Of a stretch of DNA of 64,000 nt, positions 22,800-34,011 are shown one piece after another; the stretch's first letter is position 1, and every line of letters begins with the position of its first letter. Source of the stretch: Pseudoscleropodium purum (taxonomy: Eukaryota; Streptophyta; Bryopsida; Hypnales; Brachytheciaceae); the NCBI GenBank assembly GCA_963969395.1, contig OZ017802.1, forward strand, positions 2,916,501 through 2,980,500. Reading direction: 5' to 3'. Below the pieces are notes generated by a model. That model was not told where the DNA came from, ran no database searches, and worked only from the letters and a program-made list of their open reading frames with translations. Position numbers and translations under genes: made by a program.

Positions 22800-25700
22800 A
22801 GTAGCTTACATAAACGTATATCAATTACTTTTAGGGGTAGTCACACCTTCTTTGCTCCCCGCCCAATCTCTGAAGAATGGGGACGTGGCAGTTTAGGGTT
22901 GGTTTGACGTTGGACAAATATACTATTATTGCAAAGTTTCTTCACATCCATTGTTTTTTTTTTGGGTGAGTAATGGGTATAGAGAAGATTTTGTGTGCTA
23001 ATTTTTTTATCTACCACTTCTTATTTACACATGCATTCTTTGCAACACCTACAACTCCGCAAGCTAGCTTGTATATTTTTAGTTCAAGTGAATCCATTCT
23101 TTAAAGAAATCCTCCCAACAATACAAACTGGTGGTCACACCTTCTTTACCCGGAACTACTCTACATTGGCTATATTTTCCTTCACCAACTTTTCATTCTT
23201 GTTTAAAAATTTCCTAGCTGAAGAAGGTGTAATTACCCCTATTTTTCTTAGAATGAATGTACACACTTTTTGATTAGTAATTGAGTTTTCATTTAGGATG
23301 TGTGTGCTACACCATATTGGATGTATAGAGCTTCATTATAGTCTAGTGAAGATTGTGTGTATATTTTAAACAATAATTTGTTTAGAAGAGATATTCAATA
23401 ATTTGGGTAGAACATTTAACCAAGGATCTCTTGTTTTTTAGTGGATGAAATTGTTGAATTGAGACAAATTTTTGAAATGGTATTGCTATTTTTGGAATGT
23501 ATATACTTTTAGATGATTACATAAATGTTTTTCAATCATGATTTTCATGTTTAGTTGTAGACATGGATGTCATTGGCTTTTGTATTGCCCAAATAAATGC
23601 AATTAGTAGCTACACTATGAGAGGCTTTGCCCCTATAGGCTTTGGTTCTCTTTTGGGGTAACATAGCTATTCAAACTTCCTACATGTAGCTTTGATTGAT
23701 GCAAAATTGCAAAGCCTCTTCTCTTCCAATACAAAGCTAGAAAAAATAGTGTTGTGGCATAAAACTTTTTTAAGATGTACAAATCTTCCTCTAAAGCCTT
23801 GTCTAAAACCAACACATGAAATATAAAATTCTATACCCCAACACTAGAAGAAACTTATTCTATATATGTACTTTCTACGTGTCCTTATTCCTATTGGTAT
23901 AAAGATTGTCCCTACTTTTATGGTAGAATAGTTTAACATTGTTAATTAAAGTTCAAAGGGGCTTTTCAGATTCTTGAAGTATTGGACTTCCTCTAGTTCT
24001 AATTGTCCAATTGTAAAAATATTCCTATAAGGAGAGCCAAAGAAAGCAATCAATCTAAAAACTGAAGACTAAATCTAAGTTGAGATACCTAACTTTCATG
24101 AGGATTTAGGGAAGAGGGTCAAAGTATATGGAATTGAGCATCAATTTGAAGATACAATGTGAAGTTAAGTCCATGGGCAAAGGGTGGGAGCTCAATATAT
24201 GAGAGTGTAATTTCATGTTGCATTCTAAAGTTGATGTCCAACCTCGCATTACATGTGTGGTACTTTAATTTTTAATTTTGTATGTATTACATTGCTAAAC
24301 AAAGTTATAAAATGTAACAATGGATGATATGGTTATGTGGCAAGCACCTTCTTAGTTGTTAGAGGTGTTTTTTTGGAGAGTTACAAATTTTGATTTGTAT
24401 AGGATAGAAAGGACAACATAGTTGTTTATTGTTTGATGGATGATTTTGCTAGATTTCAAAAAATAGAATGCCACTTTATTTCATCCAATATTTTGGGGGA
24501 GAAAGTATAGGTGGTGAAATGTACATGAATGCAAAATTGTAACTCATTTATGGCTCTTTTTTTTTTTCCTAGAATAGAAGATTTCCTCCTAAATGGCACT
24601 TAGCTACTTCACTTCCTGCTTAGGCCCAAGGTGAGTAGTTAAGACCAAATTTTAGTGTTTAGTCAATTGTAGAGTTGATGTTTTTGCATCATGGACATTG
24701 AACTAAATAATTTTAAGAGTCAGTAGCAGAATGTCACATCCTAAGGTCACATCACAATATTAGAAGCTTTTCTAAGTTGGAATATATCCGAAATGGTACT
24801 TGTTAGATTTTCCTACTATTCATAGTTGCTTTTCACTCAAGAATTCATGAAGTTGAACACATTCGCAACCTTGTTACCATAAATTCTAGTGATGACTTTC
24901 TAAATGGAAAATTTTTCCTTGCCTTTCATACTGAGCCACATCAATGAAAAAATCAAGGTGATACTTTCCTCTCAAAAAAGCTTAGACAAGTCCTCTTAGT
25001 GCTTACAACATGTTTGCACACAAACAAAAACCATTTAAAACTACTTATTCCTCCCCTTGTATCTATGATGGTGTGTTTGTCATCTGGGAGATTTAAAAAG
25101 TCATTTGCTTAAGAAATACAATGCTTAATTTTTCCAAATCAAATACATTCTTGTTTATTTAGGAGAGAGCTTCCATAAATTAGTCTTTAGAGATTTAAGA
25201 ACAATATTCATAATCATGCTGAATTGTAGCCTTGCAGACCTTTCCTAGTTATTCTTTATACAGGCTGCGTGCAAGATAAATAATAGAGAACAAGGCAATA
25301 AAAAAGACTTTTCAAAGAATGTATATCAAGTGATTTGAAAGCCAAGTGTTTTCCCTTGTCTCAAGATTGAACATTCAAAAGATGCCAAAAGTTTTGAATC
25401 ATATAGAAAGTTGTAGACTCTTCAAATATTATCCATTTTGCCAACAATTTTGATTTTCTTCCTATAGATTCAAAGCCTTAATTGGAACACTGCCACTACT
25501 ACTCAATACTAGATTAAGCTATGCAAAGATTAAAGAAATGTATTTAGATAGCAAGGACTTCATTGTGGAAGATTGATTTCAAAAGAGAATATGCATGATG
25601 GGTATAGATTTGATCTTCATTTACTAGGATTTCTTTGTGTTACTTCATGAAATGTGTTAGTCTCATGTTCAATGCATGCATCTTTTCATATTTAGTGAGT

Positions 25701-27239
25701 TCTCATGTTTACAAGAAAAGATTTGTACAAATCTAAATAGTGGTGATGTGTTAATGAAATGCTTATGAAAAAACACATGCATAACATTGAAACCTATACA
25801 AAAATATTGTCTATCTTTTTTACATTTTATAATTGCACCACCTTGAAGTTTTCCATCAGTTTCATAAGATAAAAATTGAAATTCAATGCCCTTTGTTTGG
25901 GAAATGTTGTACTCACCTTAGTCAATGGAAGCATTTTTTTTCACTAGGAGTCTTTGCTACAATACTTCAAGCATTGATATATTGAAACAATGGACAATAC
26001 AAGTTTTTTTTTACCCAAATCTCCTCCTTTAGTATGGCAAAGACATGCTTACCTCCTCCAATCCACTTTTTGTTGGTTCCTATATAATAGACCAACTTTA
26101 CCTTAAGAAGTAGGAAGACAAGATGGACACAAGGGCTTTCAACATTTGTGCCAAATACTCATGCCACTCATGGTTCTTGGCATATGGGAAATATAAGGAA
26201 GTTGTGCAAAATATGCAAAAGAAAGTGTTCCTCCATGTGCCTAGAATGTAGAGGCCTATATGTACATATATGATACACTTTGTTACTGGACTATTCATTA
26301 GAGGTAGAAATAATTTGTTATGAGCCAAGAAAAGTTTTGTGTATATACAAGGAAACCCTAAAATAGCACTCTTGTTGACATGATCATTAGATGAAATTTG
26401 AAGGGTTAAGAAGACTGTGAGTTATCAAGCAGTGGAAGCAAGTGAATTGTACTACTGCAATAGTTTGACGTTGCTTAGACCTTGCCATGTCATTTTTCAT
26501 TAAAAAAAATTATTATTTTTTCAACTTTTTTTGCATTTAAAGAATTTTGTTTAAAAAAAAAAAATTTGACAATTGGTCATTCCTTCACTACAAGGGAAGA
26601 GTGAAGGGAACAAGCTTGAAACGAGCTTCTTTTACTCTCAAATCCTCTCTAATACCAATGTGGTTACAATTTTTTATTAGGTATTCCACATTTGCAATGG
26701 CAAAAGCCATGTCTTTGCAGTTAGAAGTGTTCAAAATATGGCATATTAAACTATACATTTGTAGAATCTTTTTATTGGTCCTATCTTTTCTAATGTTTTC
26801 CCAATGAGTTTGAAAGACATAGAAACATTAAATAGATTTTGTTGATGAAGCATCCTACATAAAGGCAAGTAAAAGAACAAGGCTTTGGCGTTTAGATTAA
26901 GCTAGCTAATAGTATTGTTAAAGATCATTACAGAAGATGTCGACAATGTGGAATTTCAGTATAGTGATAAATTTATTAGATGGAATGAATCTAATAGTTG
27001 AAAGTGGGCAAGTGCTACAATAGCAAAAACTTTTCTTTGTAGGAAAATTATTATTATTCTAAAATAGGAAAAAATAGAGAGAAATAGTCCTAAAATTTCG
27101 GTTGATGACATTTTACAATTTCATCCACTGGAAAAGGAAGAATATCTAACCATATATTCTTAAAAAGATATTTATATCATGTTTACTCAAAACTTGCTCA
27201 AAAAAAATCCCCCTAAACTATTCTTTTCCAAGGGCCAAT
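22800..27239. other. Intergenic AT-rich sequence
   Basis: I see no supportable gene. It contains one dispersed repeat copy (26400-26660). The remainder is AT-rich with scattered short open stretches that resemble nothing I know. Confidence 0.4.
26400..26660 (+). repeat. Dispersed repeat, copy 1 (related to 36050-36310)
   Basis: The phrases GAGTTAT, ACCTTGCCATGTCATT, GCATTTAAAGAA and GGGAACAAGC(T)TGAAAC(G)AGCTT occur in the same order and spacing as at 36050-36310 (GAGTTAT, ACCTTGCCACGTCATTG, GCATTTGAAGAA, GGGGAACAAGCCCAAAACAAGCTT). The class is unknown. CACTACAAGGG near 26587 looks like a CACTA end, but the other copy reads CTGCTGCAAGG at that place, so it is not a terminus. Confidence 0.55.
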
Positions 27240-27401
27240 CACAATGGCTGCTTGCATAGAAAGCGCACAAACAAAGATTCCCTCCCCCTCCACCTCACCC
27301 CCCGTGTCAGAGTTTTCACTGGGGACGCCACACTCGATGGTTCCACCTGGCAAGTCCAACAATCACCACGTATCGACCCCGCGTGATGAGCTGGACACGA
27401 A

Positions 27402-27408
27402 ACGTGTC
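27402..27408 (+). promoter_or_regulatory. ABRE-like site ACGTGTC
   Basis: ACGTGTC is the core of abscisic-acid response elements. Its position in the promoter block of an ERD7-type (dehydration-responsive) gene makes it plausible. A single heptamer is weak evidence by itself. Confidence 0.35.
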
Positions 27409-27534
27409 GACATTCGGGATGGTGCGACCCCGTCCCAGAAACGCCCTCTCCTGCCCAATGCGTCTCTTCCAAACACAAATCTCGCCGAAGGACCCAGTTG
27501 CGCCAATTGCGCCCAAAGAAAGCTGTCGGCGGAA

Positions 27535-27540
27535 TCCATT
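27535..27540 (-). promoter_or_regulatory. DRE/CRT core GCCGAC
   Basis: The minus strand reads GCCGAC (plus strand GTCGGC), the core bound by DREB/CBF factors, in the same promoter block. The short motif could occur by chance in GC-rich DNA. Confidence 0.3.
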
Positions 27541-28240
27541 CCCTGCCCCAACAACAGTGAAAATCCAAGCAACCCAAAAATAAATTCGCACAAATAATTT
27601 CAATTGCTTGCTTGCAGTGCTCTCTTTGATCAAGTCAAGACACGAGAAAGACGAGGGCGGCACCAAGGATTGCCATTGTTTGCGTACATTTCGGAGTTTC
27701 TAGTGGTGGAATTTGGTGGAGGATTTCATCGAGTGTGGCGCATTTGCACGAGGATTGCGAGGTGAGTAACTTAGTTTTGTTTGGTGCTTTTGAAATTGAA
27801 TCTTTGAGGATTTGTTGAGCTTTGGAGACGAGGAGATTTGGATTCTGGTTTTATTTTGTGTTTCTGGAAATTGGATCAGGAGGATTTTTTGGGTTTTGAG
27901 ATTCGGGTTCGGAGTTTGGGTTTGATTGCCTTTTGTGTTTAGGGCTTTGAATTAGGTGAAAATTTGAGCTGGGATGAAGTGTTGTGGTTGCTTCTAGAGT
28001 AAATCTGTGCTCTGTGTGTGTGGTTATTGGTATTGGTAGAGCTTAGAGAGACTAAGGAGGCCGTTTAGTATATGGTAGCGTTAAGGTACTCTAGTATGAC
28101 TGGATCAAGCACGCTTAAATCCCACTTTTGTTTCTTTTGTTTTGTTGAATATAGTTTTTGAGGATGAAATTACATTGAAATTCAGTATTGGCTTTCTAGT
28201 GGGATCAAATTGTGTGAAACTTTCAATGTGCACAGAGTGC

Positions 28241-28800
28241 CCTTACTATGATCCGAACTCTAGTCTTTGTGTTGCAGAAAAACTCGAGGAGATCAGAGAT
28301 TAGAAAAGATGTGAGAGCACTTGCCTTAACATTTAGATTTAGTGTTTCCATCCTCTCCTGACTATGACTGAACGATACACTGTTTCTGTGAGAGTTTAGT
28401 CGCTGCAACAGAGTACAGTTCCAGTGTCTTACAATAGAGGCATGATAATTAGCTTCAGAAATAATCTCAACGGCAACAAATACATTTTCTTAGAAGTTAG
28501 AAACCATTACTATTTCTGCTATAACTGAATCCTTTGTTTGCATAGTATGTTCTACCTTACTAAGATTCGAACTCTATTCTTTGTGTTGCAGAAGAACCAG
28601 AAGAGATTAGAGATTAGAGAGCATGTCGTGATTTAAGAAGTACCTGCCTGCTGTAACGGTATGCTTCTTTTTGCAGAGTATTTTCTACCTTACTAACATC
28701 CGAACTCTATTCTTTCTATTGCAGAAGAAGCAGAAGAGATTAGAGATTAGAGATTAGAGAAGATGTCGTGGCTCAAGAAATACCTGCCAGGTGGAGGCGG
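28241..28800 (+). repeat. Three tandem copies of the leader intron-end/exon-start segment of ERD7
   Basis: The block ATCCGAACTCTA-TTCTTT-TTGCAG followed by AGAAGAGATTAGAGATTAGAG and ATG occurs three times: about 28241-28315, 28552-28661 and 28681-28800. The copies carry splice acceptors at 28277, 28591 and 28724. Copy 1 has ATG followed directly by TGA. Copy 2 has ATG-TCG-TGA and then sequence matching the codons for KKYLP. Copy 3 (ATG-TCG-TGG) is the real start of the protein. Confidence 0.8.
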
Positions 28801-31800
28801 CGACCAGTCTTCTCCCTTCATAATCGGCTCGGACAAATGGATGGGAAGCACAGCTCAACACAAAGGTGAGAAAGCCGACCCAGCAGTGTACCAACCTCCC
28901 ATTGAAGAGAAAGACGAGGACGAGGACGAGGACGAGGGTGAGGCTTCTTCACAGCGAGAGATTGCTCGTTCCAAATCCTTTGCTCATCCAACACAGCCCC
29001 CTTCCAACAAAGAGATTCCTAGGTCGGCTTCCCTGAGCAACAAGAGCATGTACCCTAAACTCCAACAACAGACTCCACAGAGTAACCAAGGCCGTTCCTC
29101 CTCTTCTTCTTTGTATCCCAAGATCTATGAAGGGAAGTCCGAGGAGGATCTGTCGAAGGAAGAAGGGGACGAAGATGATAACGATGATGATAATGCTCCG
29201 TTGAATCCCAGAGAAGAGTGCTTGGTGACTATTCCGAATGCTATTGTGCATTTGGTGGATGAGCAGCAGAGTCCGCATCTGGCTACTGGACACTTCTCTA
29301 TTGTGAGAATTGCGCAGAAGGGGAACGGCATCGTGGTGCTGGTGCGTGTGGGGGAGAATTTGCATTGGCCGTTGACGATGGATGAGCCCACGGTGAAGCT
29401 GGATCCCACGCATTACTTCTTCGCTCTCCCTGTGCCGTCCTCGATTGGTGAATCGAATGGAAGCGGGAATTTTGAGGTTTGTGCACACCTGGTCCTTATT
29501 ATTGGTTATTGTTTGAATAATATTGAACGGTTTTTCGTATTGGATCTTATTTGCAAGTGAAAGAGGATTCCGATGCATGATTTGGACACTGAATAAGTTA
29601 TGAATTTTCAAAGTTCACGGTCTCCAGTTTTCAAAGACTCTCATGTTTTGATCGGGGACATCTTGTGTAATCAACATTTAGATTTTGGTGATGGTTTTTG
29701 GTTTGGTCCAAACATAGGCGTTGCATTTTTGGGCAGTGTTGATTATGGGTGTACATACCTTACAGGCTTAGTATCTGTAACAAAAATTGTCACAATTCTA
29801 GCAAGAAATGAGGGACACTCAAACCTTTTTAGTATGACCTTCTGAAATACAACATTCTAGAGTTTCAGTTGCTACTCTTTCTTTGATTGTATCACATTCA
29901 AATTATGCTTTAAGGAAGAATTTTGGAACACAGGTGGCAAGTGAAAGAGGTGTGAGTGTAAGTTGACTCATTGGGTGTCTTTGCGCATCTAATTTTTTTG
30001 CAATGTATACGTCTTTTCATTTCAGAACCTAAAGATAGGATATTTGAGATTTTTGCTACGTGAATAAGGTGAAATTGACAACCCTAGATTTAAGTTTTGA
30101 AAATGAAAAAAGGGTGGTGCAATTAGTTTCAGTGACGCTTTTGGACGCACCTACTTTAGTCATAGTAAAACAAAAAATGCAGGCTCACTACAGTATCGTG
30201 ATGCTCAGAACATTTAGCATACTATTTAGAATTACAGTAAAATTAAGAAAGCACAGAAAGAGCTGTTATTTAGCGTTTTAGTCGTCAAGCAAGTGATCTT
30301 TGATAGCAGTATCAAACAATTTGTTAAAATGACCTTATGGTATCATTTACGGAAGTTCCTAGATTGTGTGTAATAGTAATAGTTCCTAATGCCTCGTCTA
30401 ATTGGCTTAAAAAAGCAATGAATGCCAGTCACAGAGTTGCGCTGTATCCTGAGTGTTCATGATCATGAAGTAGTACAGGTGAGGCCGTATCTTTGGCTTT
30501 GATATTTAGCATACTGGCTCACATTTTAGGAATATTCTGGTACTGTATGTCTCAGTGCTTTGCCAGTGGTTCTGACGAGCAAACGGGTGTTGCTTTTCTT
30601 GTTGCTTTTCTTGGTTGGCAGGTTGAAGCAGAGAAAAATGGTATAGAAACACTGAATTATGGAGTGACGTTTCCAGACCCGAAGAAACACGAGAAAGAGT
30701 TACAGAAACTGGATGAGATGTTAGCTTTGTACAGTTCCTTTTCATCCCCAACGCTTATACAAGGAGATGAACAAAAAGAAGCTCTGGCTCAGAAAACCAA
30801 AGAGTTGTCACTGGACGAAAAAGAGAAAGAAAAGGCGACTTCTCGAGAGGTTGCAAACCTGGATGACAAGCATGGTGGCAAAGTGGTGCCCACGGACGTC
30901 CTTTCAAGTGATGGCAAAAAGGTAAGTACTACTCAGGATTGATTGAACAAGAATGTCAATAAGATTAAACCACTAAAGGCCCAAGATTAGGCCTCATGAT
31001 TTTCTTCCCGTTTTGAGTCGGTCATATAGAGACTTTCTTTTGTCCAATTTTGTTTCTTTTTTGACAACACGTGCAGTGTTCTTCACTTCTTGAGGGGGTA
31101 TATAAGTAGGCCCCATCTGGATTATGGAAACCATGAATTCTTGGTTCTTTTGAATGACTGAAACTGATAACCCCTAAATTACTAAGAAACCCAGATTGGG
31201 TCTCATGGTTTTTCACCAGTTTTGGACCGGTCATGTAGAGAGTTTCTTTTGTCCAAATTTATTTATTCTTTGAGCAACACATGCAATGTTCTTCACTGGT
31301 TCAGGGGATATATGATTTGGTCCCTTTCTAAATTATGAAAGCCGAGAATTCTTGGTTCTTTTGAATCGCTGACGCTGTCAAATATTGGGATGACTATGAT
31401 CAGGTGGTGGCTACGGAGGAGAATCAGGCTGAGTTCTGGACGACCATGGCGCCCAACGTGGATGACTACGGGTCGAGTGCTGCTCGGGCTATTGCAACTG
31501 GGTCAGGGCACGTGATTCGTAGCATCTTCTGGGTCAGGGATTCGGCTGTTACAAACCTTGAGAATGGCACCATTTACCTCAAGAGCAAGATGAATCCTGG
31601 AGAGAATCCAAGGCCTATTGGCCCCACGACCATGAAAAACTTGAAACGGTACTAATCTTTTCTTTTACTCGACTCAACTTTTGTAAAAAAAGTGTGTTCA
31701 CACTTGGTGTAAGAGTGGTGTTAAAAGGAGGATCCTACCCAAATGTGTACCTAAATTTATTCTTAGACCCTTGCTAACAACACTCTTAACGTCTGGTGAG

Positions 31801-34011
31801 AGCATACGTTCTCTAAAATGAAGGTATATTTGCACTTTGGGTTAGGAGTGGTTTTAACAAAGTGAATCTAGTCCGGAGGTGTACCATAATAGATTCCTAA
31901 GACCCTCCCTAACACTAACATTTCTTAACATGACGTTTAAAAATATCGGAAGGCAACCACACGTCATTGCAACGCTTCAAGTGCTAAGCATGTTTTCTAT
32001 TATTAGAATGGTCATATTTGTAAATATTCTTGTTTGCAAATCAAAATGGATTTCAACATACCTGAGAATGCATTCTTATAAGGATTCAATGTTCTTTTGT
32101 TAGATTACCTAGAACTGTCACAGGGTTGGATGTTGGTGTACGTTCTCACAATCAATATGCACTTGTTTGTGTAAGATTTTTGAGGATTGCATTTTGATAT
32201 GTGTCACAATTAAGTGTGTTACCTTATTGTGGTCTAGAAAGAGACTTTGGTTGCTTATTTGTTAATTTGTAGATTTACAGTGACCAGTGCTTGGCATCAA
32301 ATTAAGTTGCCACTGACATTAAGGTCCTCTCTATTTGCATTACGCTAGCATTAACTTAGCATATTCTCAATATGATGATTATATGAATCTATGCCTACTT
32401 ACATAACAGTAAAATAAATTGTCAATCTAATGGGGGTCTTTTGTGTATTGGTGTAACCAGGGTACGGAAAATGTCGCGGGCCACTGAGAATTTAGCCAAG
32501 GGTGTGCTGAAGGGAGTAGTAACGACAGCAGGATTCTTTTCAGGATCAGTGATCAGGTCCAGAGCAGGAAAGAAAATTTTCAAGTTGATGCCCGGGGAGG
32601 TAGCTCTTGTTTCGTTGGATGCATTTGGTGAGCTCTTTATCCTCATCTTTTTGATACCGAACTCAACTCTCTCTAATGACACTGGCTTCGGGGTATTAAT
32701 GCACTTCTGCACTCTCATGTTTGTTCACAATATGTCTCATTCTCAGGATGACCTGTGAATGAGCAATTGCAGAGTGTGCCATTAGAGAGGGTAGAGTGTA
32801 TTATGTGGGAGGATGTCGTCAACTGAAATTGATTTAGAGTTCATACATTCTGATGTGAACGCTGCTCTTCAAAATCGTTGGCATTGCACCAAAAATTGTA
32901 ATATTTGTGAGTACTAATAACTACAAAGTTACATTCCAAAAGAAAGCTTGTTGATTTTAAGATTTTACACACTACAATTTTGAAGTGCCATTGACATGCT
33001 AATGGTTGAGAGTGTTACGGGATTAGGGTTTGCGGTTTAGGGTGTACACAAAAATTGTGGCACCTTGAATAATGATTGCTTCGTCACCTTGTTTTCAAAA
33101 ACTGACCATAACTTGGGGCAGGCTGAATAATGAATTGAATTTTTACCATTCGCTTGCTGTTTTTTTTGCAGCCAAGTTGTTTGATGCTATGGAGAAGGCA
33201 ACTACAGATGTGCTGCAATCTACCTCTTTATTGACGCAGAATGTCGTTGCACACAAGTACGCTGTTTCTCCCTTTTTCTTTCTCTTTCCTTTCCTCTTGG
33301 CATATCCTCTTTGATTGCAGGTCTCCTTCATATCTCAACCCAAAGATCCCATCTATTGTAGGGCTCTAATTGATGGAGACTCTTTGCAAGTGATGGCTTT
33401 GCTTCATTTTTGTGCCAAATTCTCATTTAGTTCTGAGGAATTGAGTTTCGGTCAAGCGGTGGAATTGGGCGTTTGTACCTCATATCAAAAAGTCTGGGAT
33501 TTTCATAGTAGGAACCCATCTTATATGGGATTTAGGTGTTTTGGGGGTGTTAGATTGTTAGTTCGTCTATGATCACCATGGCTGTTTCACACAGAATAAT
33601 AAGTAAGATAAGCACTTTTAAAAGATTCCTTTCTCAATTGCGTCCCCTATCTACACAAACATACCATTTTTCAGCTGAGAATAATCTTTTACAATTATAC
33701 TTTTCTGGGTAGTTATGCATGTGTTACCAGTTCTGTGTTTGGTCTCTCTTCACTTCTTGTAGGCTAGTGTTTATTTAATTAATCTATACTTGTCTTGACC
33801 TAACATGAAAATACTTGTTTGGTACCTGCACAGATTTGGAGAGGATGCAGGCCAAGTTACACAAGAGACACTGGCCACTGCAGGACACGCTGTGGCAACA
33901 GCCTGGACAATTACAAAGCTGCGAAAAGCCCTCAATCCGAAGGAAGGTGTGAAACCTACCAAAACCGGCATGGTCAAGGGCTTGGCCAAAAATGTCATCA
34001 AGGGAAAATAA
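28763..34011 (+). CDS. ERD7: ERD7-like senescence-domain protein (562 residues, six coding exons)
   Basis: Exons: 28763-29476, 30622-30921, 31404-31648, 32461-32627, 33172-33256 and 33834-34011. All junctions are GT-AG with compatible phases, totalling 1,689 nt. The N-terminus (MSWLKKYLP) is followed by an acidic run (about residues 48-60) and repeated short motifs (REIARSKSF/KEIPRSASL, MYPKL/LYPKI). A conserved module starts near residue 151 (ECLVTIPNAIVHLVD, GENLHWPLTMDEPTVKLD, HYFFALPVP). The C-terminal senescence domain (about 345-555) contains ATGSGHVIRSIFWVRDS, the Ala/Gly-rich GVLKGVVTTAGFFSGSV segment, and TAGHAVATAW followed by KLRKALNP. Family members are plant proteins linked to dehydration, cold and senescence and associate with membranes/lipids, where some help remodel membrane lipids in the cold. 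No catalytic site is expected. The extended N-terminus differs from the short angiosperm start as I remember it. Confidence 0.92.
30970..31378 (+). repeat. Tandem duplication in ERD7 intron 2 (period about 209 bp)
   Basis: Two diverged copies run about 30970-31166 and 31175-31378. Shared phrases in the same order are GGTCAT(A/G)TAGAGA, TTTCTTTTGTCCAA, CAACAC(G/A)TGCA, TGTTCTTCACT and ATTCTTGGTTCTTTTGAAT. The duplication is wholly intronic. Confidence 0.8.
31690..31935 (+). repeat. Tandem duplication in ERD7 intron 3 (period about 145 bp)
   Basis: Copies lie at about 31690-31795 and 31835-31935. Common order: CACTTGGTGTAAGAGTGGTGTTAA against CACTTTGGGTTAGGAGTGGTTTTAA, then GTGTACC, then TTCTTAGACCCTTGCTAACA against TTCCTAAGACCCTCCCTAACA. 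The copies are diverged, so the duplication is old. Confidence 0.7.

Larger units (their letters stand above)
27240..27761 (+). promoter_or_regulatory. Promoter and 5' leader exon of the ERD7-like gene
   Basis: This is a markedly GC-richer block than its surroundings. It ends in a strong splice donor (GCGAG then GTGAGT at 27762), which fits a non-coding first exon whose transcription starts somewhere around 27600-27680. Open frames cross it on both strands, but they overlap each other and have no family resemblance, so I treat them as by-products of base composition. An ABRE-like and a DRE-like core lie inside. Confidence 0.5.

Noticed and set aside
26580..26600. CACTACAAGGG as a CACTA terminus
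   Set aside because: It lies inside a dispersed repeat whose second copy (36240) has a different sequence there. No partner end or duplication was found.
27239..27666. Four overlapping open frames in the GC-rich block upstream of ERD7
   Set aside because: They occur on both strands at once, end at the probable transcription start, and match nothing. Composition explains them.
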